Below, piece by piece: positions 33,034 through 42,100 of a stretch of 64,000 nt of DNA. Every line of letters starts with the position of its first letter. Positions within the stretch are counted from its first letter, which is position 1. Source of the DNA: JBJHBP01 sp050485645. GTDB lineage: Bacteria; Pseudomonadota; Gammaproteobacteria; Steroidobacterales; Rariloculaceae. The position numbers and the translations under genes are program-made. Location of the stretch: positions 38,820-102,819 of the forward strand of contig JBJHBT010000014.1 of assembly GCA_050485645.1 (NCBI GenBank), read 5' to 3'. A model generated the notes under the pieces. That model was given only the letters and a program-made list of their open reading frames with translations, searched no databases and was not told where the DNA came from.

Positions 33034-35102
33034 TGCCGATCACCGTCACCTCCATCAGCTACGCGCTGGCCGCGCTCGGGTTCGTGCTGCTCACGGTGCT
33101 GCTGGCGCTGCACCAGCCGCGTAACCGTCAACACCTCGGGTTGCTGCTGGCCTGTGCCGGCAGTGCCGTATGGGCGTCGATCCTGCTGGTGCTGGTGGCG
33201 ATCGAGAGCCCCGCCCTGGGCCCCTGGGTGTGGCCGCTGGACGCGCTGCGTTCGGCCGTCTGGCTGATATTCCTGGCCAGTCTGATACCGGTGTCGGGCT
33301 GGAGCACGCCGCGCCGCTGGCTGCCGGCGGTGGCGGTGCTCACCGTGCTGCTGCTGACGGCGAATCCGCTGCTGGGGCTGGATCTGGATCCGATGTCCGT
33401 CGGCGTGGTTTCGCTGCTGCTGCTCGCGCTGCTGGGTCTGTTCGCCGTGGAACAGGTGTACCGCAACGCCGATGCGCATGAACGCCACATCCTCAAGCCG
33501 CTGTGCATTGCCACCGGCGGCCTGTTCGTCTTCGACCTGTTCATCTACTCGCACGCGCTGCTGCTGAATCATCTGGATGCCGCGCTGTGGTCCAGCCGCG
33601 GGCTGGTGAACGCCGTGCTCATCGTGCCGCTGCTGATTGGCGCCAAGCGTCATCCGGCGCTGACACCGGATCTGCGCGTGTCGCGGCGGATGGCCTTCCA
33701 CTCAGCCACGCTGGTCGGCGCCGGCCTCTACCTGCTGGCCATGGCCCTCGGTGGCTATCTGATCCGGCTGAGCGGCGGCGTCTGGGGGCCGGTGCTGCAG
33801 ATCGTGTTCTTTGCGGCAGCCGTGCTCATCCTGATCTACATTTTTTCGTCGTCCAATCTGCGCGCCCGGCTGCGCGTGCTGCTGTCGAAACACTTCTATC
33901 GCTACAAGTACGACTATCGCGACGAGTGGCTGCGTCTGATCGCGACGTTGTCGGACCGGGATGGCGGCAGCGCGCCGCAGCGGGCGCTGAAGGCGCTGGC
34001 CAACATCCTGCACAGCGCATCCGGGCAGTTGTGGATCAGCCGCGGCCCCGGCATGCCGTACGAATCGATGGCGGCACTGGGGCCTGGCAACCTGTCGGTG
34101 TACGACTCGACACACGGCCTGGTGCGCTTCCTCGATGAGACCAACTGGATCGTGGACACCGCCGAGTATGAACGCGACCCCGGCCGCTACTCGCATGCGC
34201 TGCGTGACGTTCCCGCTGAAGACCTGCCGCCGGCGTCGGTGATTGTGCCGATGCGCCATGAAGACCGTCTGCTCGGCTTTGCGCGGCTCGACAGGCTGGC
34301 GGGACTCGGCCCGCTGAATTTCGAGGACCACGACCTGCTGAAGACCGTGGGCCGGCAGATGGCCGTGTTCGTGCAGCAGGAACTGATGCAGGAGCGGCTG
34401 GCCGAGACGCGTCAGTTCGAGGCGTTCAATCGCATGACCGCCTTCCTGATGCATGATCTGAAAAACCTGATCGCGCAGCAGGCGCTGATCGTGCGCAACG
34501 CGCCACGGTTCAAGGACAACCCGGACTTCATCGACGACATGATCGGCACCGTGCAGCGCGGCGTCACGCGCATGCGCAAGCTGCTCGAGATCCTGAAAAG
34601 CGGTACCGCGGAATCGGAGAACAGCCGTATCAGCCTGACGTCGGTGCTGGAGGAAGTGGTGGCCGACGCCGCCCTGCAGGCGCCGGTGCCTGCGTTGCAG
34701 ATCGATGGGCTTGTGGAGGTTCAGGCCGATCGTGACAAACTGGCCATGGTGCTCACCCACGCGGTGCGTAACGCCCAGGACGCCACCAGTGCGAGCGGCC
34801 GGGTTGCGGTGCGCGCGCGCCGCGACGAGGGCAACGCTGTCATCGAGGTGGAGGACGATGGCACGGGCATGGATGAAGCGTTTGTCCGCCACCGGCTGTT
34901 CCGGCCGTTCGATACCACCAAGGGCGCGTCCGGCATGGGCATCGGCGCGTATCAGATCCGCGAGTACGTGCACAGCCTCGGCGGGCGGGTGGACGTGGAA
35001 AGCCGCGTGGGGCAGGGCACCACGCTGCGGCTGGTGATTCCGGCGGCCGGCACGGCGGCGGGTCCCGTGGCTGCCGACGTGGCCGACAGGGCAGCGACGT
35101 GA
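33033..35102 (+). CDS. prsK: XrtA/PEP-CTERM system histidine kinase PrsK
   Basis: 689 residues. Residues about 1-275 form 7-8 transmembrane helices, followed by a GAF-like region (about 300-440). The H box is FLMHDLKNLIAQQALIVRNA (about residue 471) and the ATPase domain has HAVRNAQDATSAS, VEDDGTGMDEAFV and GASGMGIGAYQIREYV. This architecture is characteristic of PrsK. Its partner PrsR, a sigma-54-dependent regulator, is usually adjacent but is absent from this window. It starts at the iorB stop (TGATG) and ends in the xrtA start (TGATG), showing tight coupling. Confidence 0.94.
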   Translation: MPITVTSISYALAALGFVLLTVLLALHQPRNRQHLGLLLACAGSAVWASILLVLVAIESPALGPWVWPLDALRSAVWLIFLASLIPVSGWSTPRRWLPAVAVLTVLLLTANPLLGLDLDPMSVGVVSLLLLALLGLFAVEQVYRNADAHERHILKPLCIATGGLFVFDLFIYSHALLLNHLDAALWSSRGLVNAVLIVPLLIGAKRHPALTPDLRVSRRMAFHSATLVGAGLYLLAMALGGYLIRLSGGVWGPVLQIVFFAAAVLILIYIFSSSNLRARLRVLLSKHFYRYKYDYRDEWLRLIATLSDRDGGSAPQRALKALANILHSASGQLWISRGPGMPYESMAALGPGNLSVYDSTHGLVRFLDETNWIVDTAEYERDPGRYSHALRDVPAEDLPPASVIVPMRHEDRLLGFARLDRLAGLGPLNFEDHDLLKTVGRQMAVFVQQELMQERLAETRQFEAFNRMTAFLMHDLKNLIAQQALIVRNAPRFKDNPDFIDDMIGTVQRGVTRMRKLLEILKSGTAESENSRISLTSVLEEVVADAALQAPVPALQIDGLVEVQADRDKLAMVLTHAVRNAQDATSASGRVAVRARRDEGNAVIEVEDDGTGMDEAFVRHRLFRPFDTTKGASGMGIGAYQIREYVHSLGGRVDVESRVGQGTTLRLVIPAAGTAAGPVAADVADRAAT

Positions 35103-36013
35103 TGCGCCTGCTGCTTGCGGTGCTGGTGCTGGCCGGCGCGTTCGCCGTGGGCCTGGCCGACATGCTGGCCGTGCTGCATTTCAACTGGACCGAGTTGTAC
35201 GGGCATTTCGAGCACGGCTATCTGGTGCTGGCGCTGAGTGTGTGGATGGCGTGGAAACACTGGCGCGCTGCAGCGCAGGCGGGGCCTGCGCGGGCGGCAC
35301 CTGCCCGACAAGTCGGGCCTCCGTCCGCCGCCGGCGGCATCGACACCGACGGCAAGCACCGGGCAACGCCACATGCCGGGCCGGACTGGCTGGCGGCCGT
35401 GCCGCTGGTGGTGATCCTGGCGCTGCTGGCGGCGATGCAGTTCATGGGTGTCAACACCACCCGCCTGGCCCTGCTGCCGCTCCTGCTGCTGGCGGGCATC
35501 GCGCTGGTGGGCGGGCGCACGGTGATGCTGCGGCTGCTGTGGCCGGTGCTGTTCCTGTACTTCGCGATGCCCCACTGGTGGGTGTTCAACGGCCTGCTCC
35601 AGGAGCTCACGACCGCGGTCGTGACACAGGTCGTGGCGTGGACCGGCCCGCCGGCGTATATGGAGGGCAATGTGGTGCATATCCCCGCCGGCGTGTTCGA
35701 GATCGCGTCCGGATGCAGTGGCCTGAACTACCTCATGACCGGCACCGCGCTGGCCGGGTTCTATGCGCTGATGTATCTGCGCGGCTGGTCCGCCCGCCTG
35801 AAGCTGCTGGTACTGGCGGCGGCGGTTTCGCTGTTTGCGAACTGGGTGCGGGTGTATGCGCTGATCGTGATCGGCCACGTGACGGACATGCGTCACTACC
35901 TGATCGTGGTTGAGCACCACAGCTTCGGCTGGGGGCTGTTCATGGTGCTGATGGTGGGCGTGCTGTTTGCGGCCCGGTCGATGGAACTGCGCGAAGGCGC
36001 TGACGTAAGATAG
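35102..36013 (+). CDS. xrtA: Exosortase A
   Basis: About 303 residues from ATG 35102 (GTG 35099 possible). Multi-pass membrane protein. The catalytic Cys is in FEIASGCSGLNYLMTGTAL (about residue 205), the Arg in SLFANWVRVYALIVIGH (about 250) and the His in VVEHHSFGWGLFM (about 273), the known exosortase triad. The N terminus has HFEHGYLVLALSVW, typical of the family. A cytoplasmic Ala/Pro/Gly-rich insert (QAGPARAAPARQVGPPSAAG) follows the second helix. No C-terminal EpsI domain is fused, unlike many XrtA proteins of about 500 residues. It cleaves PEP-CTERM proteins such as those at 4095 and 29610. Confidence 0.94.
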   Translation: MRLLLAVLVLAGAFAVGLADMLAVLHFNWTELYGHFEHGYLVLALSVWMAWKHWRAAAQAGPARAAPARQVGPPSAAGGIDTDGKHRATPHAGPDWLAAVPLVVILALLAAMQFMGVNTTRLALLPLLLLAGIALVGGRTVMLRLLWPVLFLYFAMPHWWVFNGLLQELTTAVVTQVVAWTGPPAYMEGNVVHIPAGVFEIASGCSGLNYLMTGTALAGFYALMYLRGWSARLKLLVLAAAVSLFANWVRVYALIVIGHVTDMRHYLIVVEHHSFGWGLFMVLMVGVLFAARSMELREGADVR

Positions 36014-36017
36014 TCCA

Positions 36018-37580
36018 ATGCAGGAACAGATCGCTTATCTGCTGACCCAGGTGCGCAGCGCCTGGCGTTTCCGCTGGCTGGCGCTGGCCGCCGCGTGGCT
36101 GATCGCCCTGGGCGGCTGGGCCGTGGTGGCCATGATGCCCGACCAGTACGAGGCCAGTGCGCGGGTGTATGTGGATACGACCTCGGAGCTGCGGCAGATC
36201 CTGCGTGACCAGATCATCGAGCCGGATCTCGAGTCGCAGCTGAATTTCGTGCGCGAATCGATGATGGGTCGCGAACAGCTGCTGCACGTAGTCAATTCCA
36301 CGGGTCTGCGCAACCGTGTCGAGCGACCGGAGGATGCCGAAGCGCTGGCAGCCGCGCTGCGTCACCAGATAGAGCTGATCGTCGTCGGTGACCCGCGCGG
36401 GCGGGTGCGGGACAACATGTATACGATCCGCTACCGCGATACCGAGCGCGGCGTGGCGCTGGCCGTTGTCGATACCGTCGTCAATGCGTTCATGGAAGAC
36501 ACGCTGGGGCGGCGTCGCGAAGGCTCGGACCGTTCCCGGGCGTTTCTTGAGCGGCAGATCGAGGAAGTCACGGAGGAGCTGGCGGAAATCGAGCAGCGGC
36601 GGGCGGACTTTCGACGCGAGCATGCCGAACTGCTGCCGGGCTCCGAAGGCGGCTACGTGGAGCGCCTCCAGGCGGCGGTTGCACAGCTGGATGATACCCA
36701 GCAGCTGCTGGCACAGGCCGAGGCGCGGCGTGCGCGGCTGATGGAGCAGCTGGCCGGCGAACGCGCCCTGGCGCCGGCGGTGACCGCAACCGGCGAGCCC
36801 GCGCCGGGCAGCCTCGAAGCGCGTATCCGGGATCACGAAGCCGGCCTCGAAGATCTGCTGCTGAGATACACGGATCAGCACCACGACGTGATCGCTACGC
36901 GCGAGGTACTGGAACGGTTGTACAGGCAGCGGGAAGATCAGATCGCGGCACGGGAAGGCGGCGCGGCAGTCGCCAGCAACAACCCCGTTTACCAGCAGAT
37001 GCGGATCCATCTCAACGAGGTTGAAGTTGACATTGCGTCGCTGATGATCGACAGGGATCGGCGTCAGGCGCGGGTAGACCGTCTGCGCTCCATGGTCGAG
37101 GAGATTCCTGAAATCGAGCGGCAGGCCGCGCAGCTGGATCGCGACTACGACGCCTTGACGGCCCAGCGTCAGAACCTGGTCCGCAGCCTGCAGACCGAGC
37201 GACTGACGCGCGAAGCTTCGGAAACGGACCAGATCGAGTTCCAGCTGATCGATCCGCCGACCGCGCCGCCGGAGCCGGCATCACCGCCACGCGCGATCAT
37301 GATCCTGTTCGTGTTGATGGCGGGATTCGGCGGCGGTGGGGGTGCGGCCTTCCTGCTGTCGCAGGTGAAGCCGGTGTTCACCGATCCGCGCACGCTGCGC
37401 GAAGTCACCGGATTGCCGGTGGCTGGCATCGTCAGCCGCACGTGGCAGGCGCGGCACCGGGTGCGGCGCCGCGCCGAAATCATTTCGTTCATGTTCGGCT
37501 GCACCGCGCTGGTGGGCGTCTTTGTGCTTGTGTTCGCGTTCGAGGTACTTGGTGGCGGACTGCGTGGCCTGATGGCCTGA
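36018..37580 (+). CDS. XrtA-type polysaccharide chain-length determinant (Wzz/PCP family)
   Basis: 520 residues, 4 bp after xrtA. A Wzz domain starts with an N-terminal transmembrane helix (FRWLALAAAWLIALGGWAVV) and YEASARVYVDTTSEL. A long periplasmic coiled coil follows (REHAELLPGSEGG onwards, EQRR, LAQAEARRARLMEQLAG). It ends with the Pro-rich IDPPTAPPEPASPPRA motif before the second helix (MILFVLMAGFGGGGGAAFLL), plus a short cytoplasmic tail and one more helix. It lacks its own kinase domain, provided by the autokinase at 17940. It sets the polymer length in the inner membrane. Confidence 0.93.
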   Translation: MQEQIAYLLTQVRSAWRFRWLALAAAWLIALGGWAVVAMMPDQYEASARVYVDTTSELRQILRDQIIEPDLESQLNFVRESMMGREQLLHVVNSTGLRNRVERPEDAEALAAALRHQIELIVVGDPRGRVRDNMYTIRYRDTERGVALAVVDTVVNAFMEDTLGRRREGSDRSRAFLERQIEEVTEELAEIEQRRADFRREHAELLPGSEGGYVERLQAAVAQLDDTQQLLAQAEARRARLMEQLAGERALAPAVTATGEPAPGSLEARIRDHEAGLEDLLLRYTDQHHDVIATREVLERLYRQREDQIAAREGGAAVASNNPVYQQMRIHLNEVEVDIASLMIDRDRRQARVDRLRSMVEEIPEIERQAAQLDRDYDALTAQRQNLVRSLQTERLTREASETDQIEFQLIDPPTAPPEPASPPRAIMILFVLMAGFGGGGGAAFLLSQVKPVFTDPRTLREVTGLPVAGIVSRTWQARHRVRRRAEIISFMFGCTALVGVFVLVFAFEVLGGGLRGLMA

Positions 37581-37666
37581 TGGCCTCTGAAGGGGCTGCC
37601 GGCTGCCTGGCCGCCCGCGCGATCAGCAGACGCACAGTCCGCGGCGCACAGTCAGCAGGGACGCGG

Positions 37667-39073
37667 TCAGTACGCCTTGGTGTCGCGGAACACCTGTATC
37701 GCGGTACGGAAAAGAATCTTCACGTCCATCACCGGCGACCAGTGGCGCAGGTAGTCCAGATCATAATTCACGCGTGCTTCCATCTGCGACAGCTCGCTCG
37801 TTTCACCGCGGCAGCCGTTCACCTGGGCGAGGCCCGTGAGGCCGGGCAGCACCTTGTGGCGCAGCATGTAGCCCTTGATCAGCTTGCGGTACTGCTCGTT
37901 GTGGGCCACTGCGTGGGGACGCGGACCCACCAGACTCATGCGGCCCTGCAGCACATTGAACAGCTGCGGCAGCTCGTCCAGCGAGCTGCGGCGCAGAATC
38001 CGCCCCAGCGGTGTGATGCGCGGATCGTCCCGCTGCGCCTGCGGCACATGCGGACCGTCCTGGGTGACGTACATGCTGCGGAACTTGTAAACCGTGATCT
38101 CGCGGCCGTCCAGGCCGTAGCGGCGCTGGCGGAATATCGCCGGGCCGCGTGACGTGATCTTGATCAGGATTGCGACAACCACCATCACCGGCAGCGCCGG
38201 AATCATGATGATCAGCGTGAAGATCAGGTCGGTCATGCGCTTGAGCGCACCGCGAAAGCCGAAGAACGGGGTTTCACACAGCGCGACCACCGGCACGCCG
38301 CGAATGTCGGTGGTGCGCGACTGGATCAGATCAAAGACGAATACGTCGGGCACGTAGTACAGCGACACCGTGGAGTCGCGAAGTTCGTCGAGCAGATCCG
38401 CCACGCGCTTGATGTGGCGAATCGGCAGCGCCACATAGATGACGTCGATGCCGTGGCTGCGGGCGTAGTCGGCTACGTCGTTCAGCCGGCCGAGCAGCGA
38501 AAACTGATCCCCCAGGCCCAGCCTTTCGGTGCTGCGATCGTCGAAGAAACCCTGCACGCGTGTGCAGAGTTCGGGGTTTTCGGCGAGGCGCCGTGCCAGT
38601 GTGAGGCCGGGGTCATTCGCCCCAACGACGATGGCGGTGCGCAAATTCTCCTGCGACAGCACCACACGGCGCATCAGATGGCGCAACCCCAGTGCCAGCC
38701 ACAGCAGCAGCAGCGGTGTAACGAACATCCACGGGATGATCACACGGCGGGCGAAGTGGTCTGAGAACCCGCCGATGTAACCCAGTCCCAGCAGCACGCC
38801 GAGAATCAGCATCCAGCGGATCAGGATGTCCATGCCGATTTCGGTGCGTGGTTCCTGCACGGACAGCCCGTCGATGGACGTACGGCGCAGCAGCAGCAGT
38901 GCGAGCAACGCTGAGGTGGCGGCCAGCATGGCGTACAGGCGGTCGAAGTCTATTCCGGTAGCCAAGACGAGCAGGCACAGACAACCAGCCACCACCACGC
39001 CCGGCAGTGTGTTCTGAAGTACACGGACCAACGCGACGGAGAGGTTTTTCTTGAAGACGATGGATTGGTTCAT
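37667..39073 (-). CDS. Undecaprenyl-phosphate sugar phosphotransferase (WcaJ-like priming enzyme)
   Basis: 468 residues. Four or so N-terminal helices and a CoA-binding-like Rossmann segment (TAIVVGANDPGLTLARRL) precede the fifth helix (LIFTLIIMIPALPVMVVVAI). The catalytic bacterial sugar transferase domain follows: RGPAIFRQRRYGLDGREITV, YKFRSMYV, RRSSLDELPQLFNVLQGRMS and LVGPRPHAVAHN. It places the first sugar phosphate on undecaprenyl phosphate at the inner membrane, starting each repeat unit. It lies downstream of NRPS 2 on the minus strand and converges with the chain-length gene. Confidence 0.93.
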   Translation of the reverse strand: MNQSIVFKKNLSVALVRVLQNTLPGVVVAGCLCLLVLATGIDFDRLYAMLAATSALLALLLLRRTSIDGLSVQEPRTEIGMDILIRWMLILGVLLGLGYIGGFSDHFARRVIIPWMFVTPLLLLWLALGLRHLMRRVVLSQENLRTAIVVGANDPGLTLARRLAENPELCTRVQGFFDDRSTERLGLGDQFSLLGRLNDVADYARSHGIDVIYVALPIRHIKRVADLLDELRDSTVSLYYVPDVFVFDLIQSRTTDIRGVPVVALCETPFFGFRGALKRMTDLIFTLIIMIPALPVMVVVAILIKITSRGPAIFRQRRYGLDGREITVYKFRSMYVTQDGPHVPQAQRDDPRITPLGRILRRSSLDELPQLFNVLQGRMSLVGPRPHAVAHNEQYRKLIKGYMLRHKVLPGLTGLAQVNGCRGETSELSQMEARVNYDLDYLRHWSPVMDVKILFRTAIQVFRDTKAY

Positions 39074-39182
39074 GTTGTCCGGCAGCGTTGATCGGCGACC
39101 GTTGACTGTGCTCTCGATGCATGGCCAGCGGCCGAGAATGGAGAGGCTTCGGTCACGCAGTCGAATTGTACATTCTGACGGG

Positions 39183-42100
39183 TTACGAGCCGCTTTTGTG
39201 TGACGCGGGTCCAGCAGCGTCGAGCGTGCTGCCGATCAGTTGCGCAACCTCGTCGACGGCCGGTGTCTGCAGCAGGCCCAGATGCGTGGCCGAGACCCTG
39301 TGAATCCGCAGACGGTTCGCAAGCCGGTTCCAGCCCCAGCTCGTATCGTCGCCAGCGTCGGTGGCTTCGATGAACAGTGCCAGACCGTCATAGGGTGCGG
39401 CGCGGTAGTGGCGCATTGCCGCAAGATAGCCGGTACTGCGATCGGCTATCGTTTCGTCGTCATCGCCGCCGGTACTTGCATCGTCAGGCGTACTGGCAGT
39501 CCCCGGACTGATGTGCCGCCGAAACCGGCGCAGGATCTGGCGGAACCGCCAGCCCAGACCGTAGCGCGCCTCGCCCGGCAGGTCGCTGTCGAGTACGCAC
39601 AGTAGTTCCACGCTCTGCCCCTGGCTGCAGAGCTGCTGGGCCATCTCATAGGCAATGATGCCGCCGAACGAAAAGCCGATGAGGTGATAGGGGCCCTGCG
39701 GCCTGCGGGCACGTATCGTGCGCAGGTAGGCTGCCGCGAGCCGTTTCACGCCAGGCGCTTGCAGATTGTTCCGCGGATCCTGTACGAAGTGCATCTCCTC
39801 GGCGACGAAGACGCCGTAGACCGGCCGCCGCGGTGCGAAACAGTCGGCCAGCGCCTGGTAGAGGTGGATGCCGCAGATGCAGAACAGCGGAGGCAGTTCG
39901 CCCAGCGGTTGCAGAGGCACCAGCGATTCTCCCGCTGCCGTCTGCGATGAAAGCAGGGCATCGGCCAGGGTCGCGACGGTGGGGTGGCGGAACAGCGTCG
40001 GCAGCGAGCAGCGGTGCCCGAGTTCCTCGCGGATACGGTCGACGACGCGCACGGCCAGCATCGAATGACCGCCGAGGTCGAAGAAGTTGTCGTAGACACC
40101 GAATCCGCTGACGCTCAGCGTGTTCTGCCAGATGCGCCACAGCGCGTGTTCCAAGTCGGTGCGCGGCGGTACTGCCTGCACGCCTCGCGGCTGATGCGCC
40201 GAGGCGGCCGGCAGCCGTTGCCGGTCCACCTTGCCGTTCGGCAGCAGTGGGATCGCGTCAAGTTCCACGAACTGCTGCGGAATCATGTAGTCCGGCAACC
40301 ACTGGCCGAGGTGGTGCCGTAGCGCGTCGCTGCCCGGCATGCGGTTCCACGGGGCTACGTAGGCCAGCAGCCGGCTTTCATCGCCGTCGTTCGCGGTGGT
40401 GACCACCGCGCCGGCGAGTTCCGGGTGCGCGAGCAGCTGCGCTTCGATCTCACCAGGTTCGATGCGGTGGCCACGCACCTTTACCTGGAAGTCCAGCCGG
40501 CCGAAGTGCTCCAGCCGTCCGTCGTGACGCCAGCGTCCGCGGTCGCCGGTCCGGTACAGCGGCTCTTCCGGGTCGGCGGGGTTTGTGACGAAGCGTTCGG
40601 CGGTGAGTTCGGCCCGATGCAGGTAGCCGCTGGCCAGACCGGCACCACCAATACAGATTTCGCCCGGAACGCCGATGGGGCAGGGGCGCAGTCGTTCATC
40701 GAGGATGCGAATGATCGTGTTGGCGACGGGTGCGCCCAGCGAGACTCCGGTGCTCAGCGGTTCGCTGACCCGCCAGCAGCTCGACCAGACCGTGGTCTCG
40801 GTGGGACCGTACATGTTCCAGACTTCGGCGCAGCGCGCGAGCAGCCGCGAGCCGAGTTCCGGCGACAGCGTCTCGCCGCCGACCAGCGCGCGCAGGCTGC
40901 GCCGTCCCGGCCAGCCGGTCTCCAGCAACAAGTGCCAGGTCGACGGCGTGGCCTGCATCAGGGTGATCTCGTGGCTGTTGAGCAGTCGCGTCAGCGCACG
41001 CCCGTCGGTCACGTCTGCGGTTTCGGCGATGACGGTTTCGGCACCCGTGGCAAGCGGCAGCAACAGCTCCAGCACCGAGATGTCGAAGCTCGGCGTGGTG
41101 ACCGCGAGCAGCCGGTCTCCGGCAGCGAGTCCCGGCCTTTCAGTCATGCTACAGAGGAAGTTCACTACGGCGCGCTGCGGCACTACCACGCCTTTCGGTC
41201 GACCGGTGGAGCCGGAGGTGTAGATCACATAAGCAGGATCTTCCGGACCGGCGTCCAGAGCAGTGCTCCATGTCTGCGGTTCGCCCGAGTTCTGCGCGCC
41301 TTGGGTCGGCAAGCCGTTCGCGTCCAGCTCCAGTGTGCTCTGCGCTTGCCGCGCGAGCGCAGCGCGCGAACCCGAATCGGTGAGCACTAGTTCCAGCCCG
41401 GCGTCCTCCAACATGTAATCCAGACGTTCGCGCGGCCACGTCGGGTCCAGCGGCACCCAGGCGGCGCCTGCGCGCATCACCGCCAGCTGCGCGACCACCA
41501 GTGCGATCGAGCGCTGTACGCACAGGCCCACCCGCTGTCCGCGGCCGATACCACGCGCCCTGAGCACTTCGGCAAGCCCCTGCGCCGCCCGGTCCAGGTC
41601 CGCGTACGTCATTCGGCTGTTACCGCAGCTCAGTGCGCCGGATCCGGCGTGCTGCCGCAAGGCTGGGCCCAGCAGGGCTGCCAGTGTTTCGGCAGGTAGT
41701 GCCGTTGACGGTCCCCGCCCCCAGCGCTCCAGCAGCTCCAGTTCGTCGCCGGACAGCATCGGCAAGTGGGCGATCGGGCGCTGGTGCTCTCCATCGATGA
41801 TGGCGCGCAGCAGCCGCTGCCAGTGGTTCGCCAGCCGCCGGACGGTGTCTCTGGTGAATAGGTCGGTGGCGTACTCGAATACCACCGACCGGTCGTGTTC
41901 GGTGTCCACGTGCAGGGTCAGATCGAACTGCGCGGCGCCGCGGTCGAACTCGAACCGCGACCACTCAAGGCCGTCGAAGCGCAGCTCCCCCAGCGGCGTG
42001 TTCAGCATATTGAACATCACGCCGAACAGCGGGGGGCGCCCGGGGTCGCGGGTGAGATTCAGCTCCTGCACCAGCAGTTCGAAGGGCGCGTCCTGGTGCG

